A DNA stretch of 64,000 nt from Gastrodia elata. Taxonomy: Eukaryota > Streptophyta > Magnoliopsida > Asparagales > Orchidaceae. Both the position numbers and the translations under genes were made by a program. The stretch is taken from NCBI GenBank assembly GCA_016760335.1, contig CM028669.1, positions 76,364,389-76,428,388 on the forward strand. Reading direction: 5' to 3'. Positions 20,001 through 31,865 of this stretch are shown here, one piece after another. The first letter of the stretch is position 1. Each line of letters opens with the position of its first letter. The notes beneath the pieces are model-generated. The model was not told where the DNA came from. It worked only from the letters and a program-made list of their open reading frames with translations, and made no database searches.

Positions 20001-22057
20001 AAACCATTATATATATATATATAATTTTTGATAGATTAAATGTTAGAAAAATTTATCCAATAAGATTTGAACATCATCACCATACAAATTTAAAAAATAA
20101 TATTTGTATTATTTTAATATAAATAAATAAATCTAGTAAAAAAATGATAAATTTTATTAGATGAGTTTTTTTGAGTGCCATATTAGCAGCTCTAAATAGT
20201 ATTTCTCTATATGTAAAAAAAAAAAAAAATACTTATTATGAATTTCATGAGAAAGGCGTCGACATGCAGAAAGCGAGCAGCGCCAACCCTCTGTTATCTC
20301 TTAGAAAATTGCTTCCTTAATATAAGCCGGATTTAATTACTATTAAGCAATTCTGTGAAAATGTGTTTTTTGAGGAACTTAATTAAGAAAAACCTTATAT
20401 GGTAGAAAATAGAAATATTGGGGTTAAATAAGCAAATAAACAAGTTTTGAGGCACATATTTGAATTTATGACCAACCGTACAATTTTTGTCGTATAATTG
20501 CAAAAATATGCGGAGACCATTCGTTTCAACCGCAACTTCCTCCTTTAGGCTTTTGGTTTAATTTTTAAAACAATATTATAAAAAATATAAAATTAATAAT
20601 TTTTATTTTATGTGAATTTATAAATTCATAATTATTTAAGTATAGTAGATAATGAAATATTTTTGTTTTCTTAGGCTAGCTTTTATATTTATGCGTACTC
20701 ATCTTAATAATATTTGTATGTATATTCGCTGGTCTTATTCATACTACATTTATATACTAATATATATTAAAATATATAGATGATATGTCAATTCAATGTG
20801 TAAGTAAAATATTAGTTGGAAACATTTTTTTTATGACTTATATGCAAAAAATAAAAAAAAATAAAATTTCTATTAGTACTAAATACTTTTTGATGTATAT
20901 TCTTATGGATACATATCTATTTAGATGGTATGTAGTTTTTCAAAACAAATTATATAGATAAAATATAAGTATAATTATGAAACCAACTTTTTTATATATA
21001 ATATTCTCTCTCCTCTCTTGCTTCCTTCCTTCATAGTGGTGTACAACAAATTTTATTAAAGATTATGGAGCTGTTTAGAATTAGATAAAATTTATGTACA
21101 GAGATACTACTTGTGTTTGGCATAAAGTAAAATTAGTGAAAAATATTTACATTGTAATTCAATTTTTTGTTAATATATATAGAAACGGGTAAACATATTA
21201 CGCTCGAATCAGGCGTATTAGGAGAATACGTGGAGCAGCCGAACGAGCGAACGAACGAATGAACAGGCAAACGAACGCACCCATCTTCTTCAGCGAACGA
21301 ACTGTTCGGATGACTTTTTCATTTGTTTCGTTCACATGAATCCTACAAAATTTCAAATTGATTCGACGGAACGAACGTTAGAACGAACGAACGGTTTTGC
21401 TGGTTTGAACGAAACGTTCATGCGAAAACCTAAAAAAAAATTTCTTGGTATAATTTCACCCATCTAATTTACTCAAAATACCACACTTATAGATTACTTG
21501 GTTTCAAATAAAAATTGTTAAATTTTATGTAAAACTACCAAAAAAAAATACAAATTTGCCTTGATTACACTATAATTAAATTTCACTATAATTAGATTAC
21601 TTTAATTCAAATTTTTCAAAGTGTTCATGCCAAATAACAAGGCTTATATAAATATTAGTGTTATTAAAGAATATCATGTTATTAATTCTATGTGAATAGA
21701 AAAACATAATAACACATAAACATTAATCAGACAAAGATCTAAAGAACAAAATGATCCTCATGAGTAATTACAGAGCATACATTGATCCATAGTTGTGGGT
21801 TTTCTTGAGCATAAATAAAGCATTAATTATACGATTAATTGGTAGAGAATTAAAATCAGAGCTTAATTAGAGACTTGAAATTTTTGTTAACCAAGCTATA
21901 CAATATATATAACAGATTAAATAATTTGTAGGCTTGTTTTAATACATAAAATCTTCTTTGCAGATTTTTTTTTTTTTTTTGAAAACACTATATTGGTCCT
22001 CGAATGCATTCCACTGAACGATTTAAATAAGTTACAAACTGCAATCAACACTTTTAG
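20001..22057. other. AT-rich intergenic DNA, no gene seen
   Basis: Poly(A)/poly(T) runs and TA-rich DNA dominate. The only structured part is a cluster of CGAAC/GAACGAAC units at 21230-21420. I found no splice-consistent coding exon. ORFs of 60-66 codons at 21917-22178 overlap the start of the Cassandra array on both strands and are not genes. Confidence 0.6.
21230..21420. repeat. GAAC-rich repeat cluster
   Basis: More than ten copies of GAAC/CGAAC, partly as (GAAC)n tandem units and partly inverted (GTTC), occur within 190 bases. The surrounding DNA is AT-rich. It is probably a degenerate microsatellite. Confidence 0.55.
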
Positions 22058-22281
22058 TGTAATGGCCCAAACTCTTAAGCACCAAAATATTGTCCATTTT
22101 GGCTTGCAAGGCCTCACGATTTGTTCTCAGAGAATAATTTTCAAGCATGTCACCAATCCTGAGAGTGCTCTCATATGAGCACACTTAACTTTGAAATTCT
22201 TATTAAGAACTCTATTATCATCTGAAAAGGTACCTTGATATTTAAGAATTTTGCTTAGTAATACTTAAGTGGGTCTTTACA
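22058..22281 (-). repeat. Cassandra LTR a
   Basis: It is 224 bp and ends TTTACA next to the polypurine tract at 22282-22296. Box A-like AGTTAAGTGTGCTC and box C-like GATTGGTGACATGCTT are present. It appears the most diverged of the five. Confidence 0.88.
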
Positions 22282-22509
22282 TCTCCCCAACTTAAGTAAC
22301 TGATGTCATTGTCAGTATCCACGCAGAGATCCAAGAACCATTCATTGGGTAGATAGAACAAGAGGTGAATACTACTAGTGCAAGAGGTACCAACAATCAT
22401 GTAGCACCTGACCATCATGGGTTCAAGAAGCTATCCACATGAAGGGGTACTTTTCAATGAATGACACTTAGCTCCTATCAAACGCCTTATGGCCTAATTA
22501 GATATCATT

Positions 22510-22719
22510 TGAAACAACCTAAACTCTTAAACATGCTTTGAACTAAAATGCCTCACAGTTTTGTCCTCAGAGATAATTTCCCAGCATATCACCCATCTTA
22601 GGAGTGCTCCCACATGAGCTCACATAACTTTGAAGTTATTATCAGGAACTCCATCATTATTTAAAAATGCACCTTGATATTTAAAAGTTTTACTTAATAC
22701 TACTTAAGTGTGCATCACA
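22510..22719 (-). repeat. Cassandra LTR b
   Basis: It is about 210 bp. The 5S-like core reads AGTTATGTGAGCTC and GATGGGTGATATGCT. The adjacent primer site is decayed to TGATATC. Confidence 0.85.
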
Positions 22720-22947
22720 ATCTTCCGAACATAAGTAAGCTAATATTCTCATCAGTATCTACACACAAATCCAAGAACCTTCTATTGGGTAGGTAGAACT
22801 AAAGGTAGCTACTACTGGCGCAAGAGGTACCCACAATCATGTAGCACCTTAACCATCATGGGTTTAAGAAGCTACTCACATGAAGTAATTTTCAATGAGT
22901 GACACTTAGCTCCTATCAAACACCCTATGGTCTGATCTGATATCATT

Positions 22948-23170
22948 TAAAATAACCTAAGCTCTTAAAACCAAGGTATTGTTTACTTTGGATTAAAATG
23001 TCTCACAATTTTGTCCTCAGAAGATAACTTCCTAGCATATCACCCATCTAAGGAGTGCTCCCATGCGAGCTCACTTAACTTTGGAGTTATTATCATGAAC
23101 TCCATCGTTATTTAAAAAGGCACATTGATATTTAAGAGTTTTACTTAATACTACTTAAAGGTGCATCAGA
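22948..23170 (-). repeat. Cassandra LTR c
   Basis: It is 223 bp. The 5S-like core reads AGTTAAGTGAGCTCG and GATGGGTGATATGCT. The terminal dinucleotides are partly mutated. Confidence 0.85.
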
Positions 23171-23401
23171 ATCTTCCCAACTTAAGTAAGCTAATATTCT
23201 CATCAGTATCCACACACAGATCCAAGAACCATCCATTGGGTAGATAGAACTAGAGGTGGCTACTACTGGTGTAAGAGGTACCCACAATCATGTAGCACCT
23301 TAACCATCATGGGTTCAAGAAGCTACTCGCATGAAGTGGTAATTTTTAATAAATGACACTTAGCTCCTATCAAACACCCTATGGTCTGAACTGATATCAT
23401 T

Positions 23402-23625
23402 TGAAACAACCTAAATTCTTAAACACCAAGGTATTATTTGCTTTGGACTAAAATGCATCTCGGTTTTGTCCTCAGAAGATAACTTCTCACGATATCACCC
23501 ATCATAGGAGTGCTCCCATGCGAGCTCACTTAACTTTGGAGTTTTTATCATGAACTTCACCATTATTTAAAAAGGCACCTTGATATTTAAGAATTTTACT
23601 TAATACTACTTAAATGTGCATCACA
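23402..23625 (-). repeat. Cassandra LTR d
   Basis: It is 224 bp and similar to LTR c. The 5S-like boxes read AGTTAAGTGAGCTC and GATGGGTGATATCGT, so box C has begun to decay. Confidence 0.85.
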
Positions 23626-23779
23626 ATCTTCCCAACTTAAGTAAACTAACATTCTCATCAGTATCCACACACGGATCTTAATCACCATGGGTTCAAGAAC
23701 CTGCTCACATGAAGTGGTAATTTTCAATGAATGACACTTAGCTCCCATCGAACACCTTATGGCATACTCTAATACCATT

Positions 23780-24004
23780 TATAACAACCTAAGCTCTTAA
23801 ATGCTAAGGTATTGTTTGCTTTGGACTAAAATGATTCATAGTTTTTTCCTCATAAGATAACTTCCTAGCATATCACCCATTTCGGGGGTGCTTCCATGTG
23901 AGCACGCTTAATTTTAGAGTTCTTGTCAAGAACTCCACTGTTATTTGAAAAGGAACCTCAATATTTAAAACTTTCACTTAATACTACTTATGTGTGTCAT
24001 AACA
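23780..24004 (-). repeat. Cassandra LTR e
   Basis: It is 225 bp and followed by the polypurine tract ATCTCCCCAACTTAAG (plus strand, 24005-24020). The adjoining primer site (TGGTATTAGAG) is the best preserved of the array. Confidence 0.87.
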
Positions 24005-24025
24005 ATCTCCCCAACTTAAGTAAAT

Positions 24026-25366
24026 TGTAATAAGCCAAGTTGTTACTCTACTAATTCAAGCTAAACCAAGTGCAAATTTTTATTCCATTAGACTCAAATG
24101 GTCATTTAAACTTAACCCTAGAAGTTTGGATTCAATCAAAACTCATTTGAGAAATCTAGATATTTTACCTATTTTAAGATTCTAAAAATTAACTAAATTA
24201 AACTAAATTCCAAATTAAATTTGATTACATTTTTGAATTTCTCACACCCTAATAAACTAAGGATGAATTTTTAGGAATTTTTGAAGCTCATGTACTCTTA
24301 AATTGGATTTAGTATTACTAAGATTAATTATATTAATTAAGAGTTAATAGTATTATTTAAATTTAATTTTAATCTAATTTTATTAAGCTAGGATTTGTGT
24401 CGGGACCGCGGCAGATTCGCACAGGGTCCCGACAGCATCGCAACCTTCCTTGCATCTACATGCACTCGCACTAATCTTGGCGCGTCTCATCCAACGGCGC
24501 TTAACCCCCACGCTAAAATCTATCGTCAGCCGTAGGATCGCCCCCCTCGATCCAATGACTGATCAATAATTGATTTAAGTAATTAAAATGGAGCAAAATA
24601 GAATCGTCTAGAGCCGATGGTTGATCCATCAGACAGTCTAGAGTAATCCCAGCACTATAGATCATCATCTCTAGCCTGTCTGCCAGCGCATCTGGTCCCT
24701 CCTCTGATAGCTCAATTTGCTGCATGCATCTTGGCAGTACGGGGATGGCTTGATCTTTCTCTTATACCTCGAGCCCAACGGTCTGCTAGCTGCATTCTCC
24801 CCAAGTTGCCCTCGGTGATTGCACCCTGCCTGACCTTCGGACCGAGCCCCAGTTCTGCATCCGAGCCTAGAAACCATCTTTAAGCCTTCCTGCATTCTAT
24901 ATGTACCTCTCTAGAATCACGGTGAGTTCTTTTACTCATTGTGATCCTTCAATTTTTCAATTGATCTCTTCCTTTGCTCTCAGCATTCTCGGCATTCTAG
25001 TTGTTGTTCCATCTACTGATAGAGGGTGCGGTCTGGTATTCAGACCCCCTGTAATGCTGCTGTGATCATCTTATATCTCCAGCTCTACTCAATTCCTCTA
25101 TGTTGTGTCTATATTATTAACTCATCAATGTATTAGCTTTTCCCCATCAAGTCCTGTGGGCTGAACATTCAATTACACTCTCTAAGTTAGCTCTGTAATG
25201 AAGTCTAGCTTCCTCCTAGCTTCGTAAGATGTCTGTATGGGAATTGGAATGGGATGAACTCTATCCAGATAGTCATTTCTCATTATCTGGATGACATTAG
25301 TGCTCAGTGGGTCGAAGCCACCCCACTGAACACCAGGGTTCAATTCAGTACAATTCCATCATGAAC
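24026..25366 (+). mobile_element. Ty3/gypsy LTR L4, 5' part only
   Basis: It begins TGTAATAAGCCAAGTTGTTAC, a variant of the family's terminal palindrome, directly beside the Cassandra polypurine tract. Its first 550 bases match L5 block for block, including 'ggacc.cggcagat' and 'gtcccgacag'. It stops where L5 begins. The sequence ACGGTGAGT at about 24920 is a good donor-like site. The missing 3' part is not found elsewhere in the window. Confidence 0.75.
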
Positions 25367-27988
25367 TGTAATAACCCTAGTTGTTACCCTAGCTAATCCA
25401 AGCTAAACCAAGCTTTGATTTCATTCCATTATACTCAATGGAAACCTAAGCCTAGAAGTTTGAAATTAATTAAAGCTCATTTGAGCATTTTGGCTATTTT
25501 TTCCTATTTTTTGATATTGAAAATTAACTAAATTAATTTGATCTCTAAATTAAAATATGATTTCATTTTTCAACTCATCATATCTTAATTAGCTAAGGGT
25601 GAGTTTTTAAGAATTTTTGGAGCTCATTAAGTCCTGAATTAAATTTAGAAATAATTAAAATTATTTATAATTAATTAAAATTTTTTTATTAATAATTAAA
25701 TTTAAAAGATTAATTTATTTATCCATGGTATTTGTTATTTGGACCGTGGCAGATCCACTGTGGGGTCCCAACAATAGTGCATGCTTCTTGTTGTATGGAT
25801 GCCCCTGCACGCATCCTAGCGCACCCAATCCAATGGCGTTGAGGTCCGACGGTAAGATCCATCATCAGACATAGGATTGCATCTCAGATCCAATGACTGA
25901 TCTTTAATCCACTTAATAAAGTGTCACAGGTGCATCAGGACCATCCATGACCAATTGCTCTACGATCAGACGACCCCGTGCAAGCCCAGCACTGTGTATC
26001 ACATTCTCCAACTCGCCGCTCACTTTCCTGGTTCCCCCTAACATCTTGACCTTCTGTAGGCCTAGTGGCAGCATAGGAACACCTAAGTCTTCCTCTTCTG
26101 CCCTCAAGCCCAATGGCTTGCTGGCTACATTCTCCCTAACCTTGGTTTTAATAGTTTATAGATTTTATATTTTATTATGATTATTTTGTATTCAAACTTT
26201 AGTCTAAGTTTGGAGATCTATCTTATTAAGCTTGACTTTTCTTAATAAAATAGCCTAACTTATAGTATTAGGAGAATTCTGGATTTAAACCTTAGCCTTT
26301 AGGATCACCTTTGGATTAAGTGATTAAACCCTAATATTGGAATTTAATTCTTAATCCCTCAATCTTGGTTTATCTTAATCAAGATTGGTTTGATCATCTA
26401 ATTCATTAATTAGGACATAATAATTAATTATTTAACTTGTAAGTGTCATTGATTCAATCTAATTGCTTTAAACCTTATAAGGCTGTGAATCTAAGTTTAT
26501 ACTTGACAGTAGGGTGTTAAAGATCCTGAGCTTGTATAAACTTAAAATACTTATAATGGATAAATTAAGCAACAATATATATCACATGTGTTTAGTATAG
26601 TCTCTTACTTACTATTAAACTTTGTGCTTTGTATTCCTTATATTTTGAGCCTTTTTACATTGAACATGTCATATAAGATAATTTTATACATGAAATAAAA
26701 ACATAAGAAATTAGGATAACACTTTCTTTAGATTCATGTTATGGATGGAAGATTGTGTATACACATTACTGCCAATGGATAAGCAGTAAGGAGAAATAAG
26801 GATTATCTGACACATTCTTAGCGGGCAGAGTTGTGCTTAGGTTCGAGAACCCACCTCAGTCTTGCAGACGTGCTTGACTCCTTAGCTACTTTTGGACGTT
26901 TTCACAGGAGTAAAGTAAAATAACTAAAAATTATTGCATATCTATTTCTACCTCTTCAGTTTAGTATCATCTTTTATCATAATTTTGGGAAGCTAAGTGA
27001 TATAATATAATACAGTTCAGTTTAGCTATAGTTCAGTGGCTTGTTTAGCCAATTTTCCTGATATGGCATCTTGTACATAATTCTTTTCTATTTTTTGTTT
27101 ACTTTTATCACAGTTCAGCTTTAGTATAGTACTTGCTTATATATGCTAGGATGCTAGTTGTTGATTCATTTTACTTATATGTATCACACTTTAGTTTACT
27201 TTTTATTAATCTATATAATATTATATAATCATTAGCATGTTAGGATGAGTTTTTCTTTTCAGCATTTATAGTTTATTATATATATATATATATATTGCCT
27301 AACCTTGTTGTAATTTTTTGTTGAGGTATATCTTTTACCTAACTTTTTGTTAAGTTATAAATACATTATTTATAGCATTTCCCTGTTCTTTCTTAGCTTG
27401 TTGCACCCCTTTGCTTGCTTTAGTTGCTTAAGTAAATGGTAATATCCTAGAAAGAACATGAATTAATCAGCCTAAATTGTACTTTGACAATAAGTCTAAT
27501 CAGATTTTCTTTTCTTTTTGGATGGGACCCTGTCATTGTGTAACCGTCAATGGCAGATTCTGAGGTGTTTGAGGTGGTTGAGCCAAGTGTGGAGCTAGAT
27601 CAGAAGGAGGAGCGTCCTATTGCTAAAGATCATTAATTTCTTTTATTATTTACTTATGAGACTGAGTGGTTATTTTCTTTTCAATTTAAATTTATTAAAT
27701 GATGTAATATCACAGGTGCTCTGCGTATTATCTTTTTCACTACATACTTTGTTCTGAGCTGCATATTTCCTAATTTCTATATTATGGTGTAATGGATGTA
27801 AGCTCATTCTTTTCTTTTTTTGCACTCTAATTGATATATATGTATTTAGTAAATGATTCAACTGCTTCAAAAGTGCACATCCTTCCCTTATTAGTGGATT
27901 GGGGATTGTGCCTAATTTTGTGATAAGTGAGGGGCTTGACAAGTGACGACCCCCTCAACTCATCTTGTTTGGGGCACGGGTTGCCACA
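25367..27988 (+). mobile_element. Ty3/gypsy LTR L5 with internal deletion (2.6 kb)
   Basis: It starts TGTAATAACCCTAGTTGTTAC and ends GGGTTGCCACA. It is shorter than relatives because the promoter-proximal region jumps at about 26130 ('ctccctaac|cttggttttaatag') to the later part of the LTR. The 3' block is well preserved: CTAAT (27496-27500), polypyrimidine tract, GGATGGGACCC, ATGGCAG. The flanks (TGAAC and ATAGA) do not match, so it may have recombined with L4 rather than inserted cleanly. It abuts a minus-strand gag fragment on the right. Confidence 0.82.
27550..27636 (+). CDS. Acidic 28-codon micro-ORF in LTR L5
   Basis: From ATG, overlapping the acceptor-like ATGGCAG, to TAA there are exactly 28 codons, as in L1 and L12. 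It reads MADSEVFEVVEPSVEL at the start, with acidic residues throughout and a basic tail. Function is unknown. Confidence 0.3.
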   Translation: MADSEVFEVVEPSVELDQKEERPIAKDH

Positions 27989-28590
27989 ATAGAAAATACT
28001 AACATCTGCTAAACATCAAAAGGGTACATCCCTTGACAAAATTTATCATAAAAATGAAGGTAAGAATCTATGAAGGTAGGTGGACGACGATGCCTCCTAC
28101 CTTCCTTGACCATCTCTATGTATGCAGTTCTCCACCAATCCTCAGTGCTTCCTCTAGTAGGTTGTCCAGTATTAGGTGACAAGTATAGTCTAAACCTCTC
28201 ATTGCATAGAAGATGTCTATCACTCTATGAAGCCATTCCCTTGCTAATGGGGAAAGATCACCAACTCTATAGATGGGAGACTTGGGTATCTTATTGAGAA
28301 TTTGTAATCCAGTTAAGGATATTGCTAAGTTTGGCCTTCCAATTGAGGTGTATTGCTAGTGTGCATTATCCCAATAAGTAGAACAATATAGTGTAATAAC
28401 TTAAGTCAGTCTCGATGTCAGCCATTTGTCCAAAATTGTTAAGCCTTATTTTTCCTACTCTTAATAATTATTCTAACTAATCATCACTAACTCATCCTAA
28501 GTAAATAAATTCATTCATTTTTTATGTATATTATTGATGTGATTCTAATTAGGATTCATTATGCCTTTATCTTTCTCTTATCTTAAACAT
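27989..28590 (-). pseudogene. Ty3/gypsy gag fragment of the L6 element
   Basis: On the minus strand a frame at about 28155-28035 reads EDWWRTAYIEMVKEG followed by RPPTFIDSYLHFYDKF. This has the W-W plus 'tF...F...Y' spacing of the retrotransposon gag domain and resembles the two gag-like domains at 53000-53900. Stops and frameshifts interrupt it. Its upstream side leads to a decayed primer site at 28591-28601 and LTR L6. LTR L5 truncates it at 27988. Confidence 0.6.
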
Positions 28591-28601
28591 CTTTGATACC
28601 A
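28591..28601 (-). other. Decayed primer binding site of the L6 element
   Basis: The minus strand reads TGGTATCAAAG, one change from TGGTATCAGAG, two bases from the L6 LTR edge. It shows that L6 is a 5' LTR. Confidence 0.6.
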
Positions 28602-28603
28602 AC

Positions 28604-31600
28604 TATGATGGTCCAGTGTTATATTAGATTTCCTAACCCAACACTAGTATCATTATAGTGCTTAATATTAGACTAATATCACTTAACCCACTATTAAGCA
28701 CTACTAGAGGCAAAAGACCGATAATATAAGAAAAATATAGATGCATTTTATATATAATAATATGAAACATACATTACCAAGACATTTATTCCAGAAAAAT
28801 AAAAGAAAAACATTCATCTCAAATTTAAATAAATACTAGAGTCCATACGACTTTAAGTTTACAAAATTCTAATTAAATAAAAAGAATACTCTCTTATCCT
28901 CACAAAACTAAGAGTAAAGGCTAATAATCATACTAAATCTTCAATCCTACTCCTGATCCTTCAACTCCTCTCTTGGTTCACTTGCTAGCTCCACTCTAAG
29001 CTCCTGACCTTCCATATTTAGTTAATAATATGATATGACACAGCCAATAAGAGAAAACAAGTGGTTAGACTTATAAAGTCTAAGCATATTTTAGGGTGTC
29101 TCATTATTTTATATTAAAGGATATCATATTTTAAGTAATGCAGCAAAAGAAGCACAATGCAGCAAAGGTAAATTAAAATTGTAAATATAAGTAAAATTAT
29201 ATTATAGTAAAAGCAAGTAATTGTGCTAAGGCACAATATATAATCTTGCAAAAGAGAGGTTAAACATTTATATAAAAGCTAGATAATATATTTTCTAGCC
29301 ACCTTTAAGAAAGTCTATAAATGGAAACATAATTGAACTGCACTAAGTTGGAATGAAATGTAAGGTAATGTTTAAGAAATTTTATTATTATTTATATTTT
29401 TTTTATTTTTTGTGGGCTCATACAAAACAAAAAGAGGAGTTAAGTATGTCTGCACAACTATCTGTATCGAGGTCTCCTGTATAACCACACAATCTCCCTC
29501 AAGGACATGTGTGATCTTCTGATCACTCAATAGATAGCCTTAGCTCGATATCTATACAGACTAATTCACCCTGAGTAAAACCTTTTCCTTAATTATAGTT
29601 ATTAGTGTGCAACGATTTATGCTCAATTGGTAAAATTTCCAAGCATAACAGCATTCAAGAAAATTTGCCAAAGAAACTAACTAAGCAAGTGTTATTCTTT
29701 TGTTGTCTAATTTTAATTATCTATCTTAATGATTATATTTAATTAAACCCCCAATTGACTTAAGAAATAGTTCTTAAATAAATTGATAAATAAATATATA
29801 TATATATATATATGAAGAATTTAGTTTTGTAATTTTGAAAATAAAGCTTATTAATCTATAGTTATAAATAACACTTAAGACTCTCTTTCCTAATCCTAAG
29901 GTTACCATCCACAATGTTCAATTTACCACAAGGAACCTCTAAGGTCTTAAAACCACACATGTGATTCATCTAGCTAGGCAAAACTAAGACTATGATGTTA
30001 TTCTTTAAGTTTAGTAATTTACCCAAAAGCTTCCCATATGTTTAAGCTAAAGAATCCAATACTACCAACCATAAGAACTCGTATCTAAATGACTTAGATA
30101 TCCACTGATTTTCCAAATACATTAATAATTCATAATCCATCTCATAGGTAGACCTAGTTCAATCTTATATCTCTCATGACATATTCTCTTAATTACCACA
30201 ATATGCCATTTTCCTAAATCATTTAACTGTTCATCCATCTTCTCTAACACACCTAAGATAATCAAAATAAAATGTAAGGGCTCACGCTACTCTACTCTAG
30301 GGTTTATATATTTCAACCAGTAAACCACCTCTCTGCTTTCCAAATTAACATGCGATTAAGTCTCCAAAAAAATTAACTTCTACAATTTCTATCAAATCTA
30401 TGTAAAATCAGTGTAATTACATTCTCTATAGCATAACATGAACAATGACAGTGAGTAGGGCAAATTTGGGATTGATTTAACCTAATTAGGATTAAACCTA
30501 TGTTAATTAAGATTCAAAATGACATTAGTAAGAATATAATTCATATTGCAAAATAAATGTCACCATAATATTCCTCGCATTTTTCTAATCACTATAAGTT
30601 ATAACATTGCAATGTTTGGATCAATATATAAGAAGTTATGAGCCATATGAAATTTGGATTTATTGACTTAATTATTTTTGAATTGCTTAATACACACGCA
30701 TGCCAGTGTGCGCTGAGATTGGGACAGTGCTGCGTGGGTCGGGGATCGACCTGCCCGGCACTTTACACCATCCCTGATAGTTCTCCCAAACCCTAGGAAC
30801 TAGGGCATCAGATTCCTTATAGCTCCAAACTCCTCTCGGGGTGTGCCATACATCAAATTAAAGCCCTCACAAAGACCTTCTAAATGCTCATAAATTTGAA
30901 ACCTAAGTCTAGCCATAATGTCCTAATGCGGCTTGGGAAGAATGGAGAAGTAGGGTTTATTGTGGAGGGATAATGCTCTTTCCACATGTCGGCCCTCAGA
31001 CCCTAGATGTGTCCAACATGTTCACCAGTTCATGACTGACTTGGTGAACCCCAGGTCATGTCTTGGGTGCCTTTGATTCTTCATTGAGTTGATTGGCTCA
31101 AGCACTGTAAATCATTAGACATGCTTGATTCGATCGGCTATCAATTGGGCTCACTCGAGCCCAATTGATCACACCCCACAATACTAAGCATATAGCAATA
31201 AAAATTTGAACACTCACAGCAATCAACCAAAGCTTTAAGAGCTAGGGAGAGGTAGCACCTTTCATTTGTTATCCGTCAACTTTGTCTCCAAGCTTCAGCA
31301 ACACCCTCGCCAGCTTCTCATTTTTCCATAACCGTCCCTTAGGAAGCTCGGTCCGTTCTTGAGTCGGCTAAGTGGTGGCTCCAGTGCTGATTCGGAGTCG
31401 TGCAAGGCTTTAGCCATCAGCTCTGAGGATGACGGTTTGTCAGATGGCCTCGATCGATCCCATCCATCAGATCGATTGTGAAGATCAGTGGACAGCTGAT
31501 CTTGCATCATTTGATCAATCCTAATGGCCAAATTATTTAAATTATTATTATTTTATTATTTATCTATTCTAATGTAATTAAATACAAAACTCTAACCAAA

Positions 31601-31865
31601 TAATCACAAAAAATTTCCAAAATTTCACCCTTAGCTAAATTGAGTGTGTGGAACTCAAAAATGAAGTCAAATTTTTGAATGGTAGTCTAAATAATTATCT
31701 CATTTTTCCAATTAATTAATTTGATCAAAATATTGATCTCGCTCAATTGACTTCCGAATTCCACTAAAAATTTAGGGATTGGTCTTAAGACTATTCCAAG
31801 ACTAATGGTGAGGTTTTAAGCTTATTTGCTGATCAAAATTTAGGTAACAACCATGAGTTGTTATA
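28604..31865 (-). mobile_element. Ty3/gypsy 5' LTR L6 (3.3 kb)
   Basis: The plus-strand right end AACAACCATGAGTTGTTATA is the family terminus. The left end adjoins the primer site. It contains a donor-like AAAG|GTGCTACC variant (31255-31265), the branch/polypyrimidine block (about 29055-29075) and an acidic micro-ORF. No polypurine tract lies to the right, which fits a 5' LTR. It interrupts an Athila-like gag at 31866. Confidence 0.75.
28947..29015 (-). CDS. Acidic 22-codon micro-ORF in LTR L6
   Basis: ATG at 29015 to TAG at 28947. It begins MEGQELRVELASEPREEL, is rich in Glu, and sits at the same LTR position as the other micro-ORFs. Function is unknown. Confidence 0.25.
   Translation of the reverse strand: MEGQELRVELASEPREELKDQE

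Larger units (their letters stand above)
22058..24020 (-). mobile_element. Cassandra TRIM tandem array (5 LTRs, 4 internal segments)
   Basis: Five LTRs of about 210-225 bp (starts 22058, 22510, 22948, 23402, 23780) alternate with internal segments of about 228, 228, 232 and 154 bp. On the minus strand each LTR contains a 5S rRNA-like core: AGTTAAG(C/T)G(T/A)GCTC (box A) and GATGGGTGA(C/T)ATGCT (box C). This is diagnostic of Cassandra. Internal segments begin with a degenerate TGGTATCAGAG primer site and end with a (T)CTTAAGTTGGGGAGA-type polypurine tract. Cassandra encodes no protein and depends on other elements for transposition. The fourth internal segment has an internal deletion. The array stops just after the polypurine tract next to LTR-e, where L4 begins. 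Confidence 0.9.

Noticed and set aside
22058..24020. Regularly spaced repeats as a CRISPR-like array or satellite
   Set aside because: Units are 380-455 bp with a 5S-like core, primer-site and polypurine-tract remnants, which identify Cassandra LTRs and internals. The genome is a plant's.
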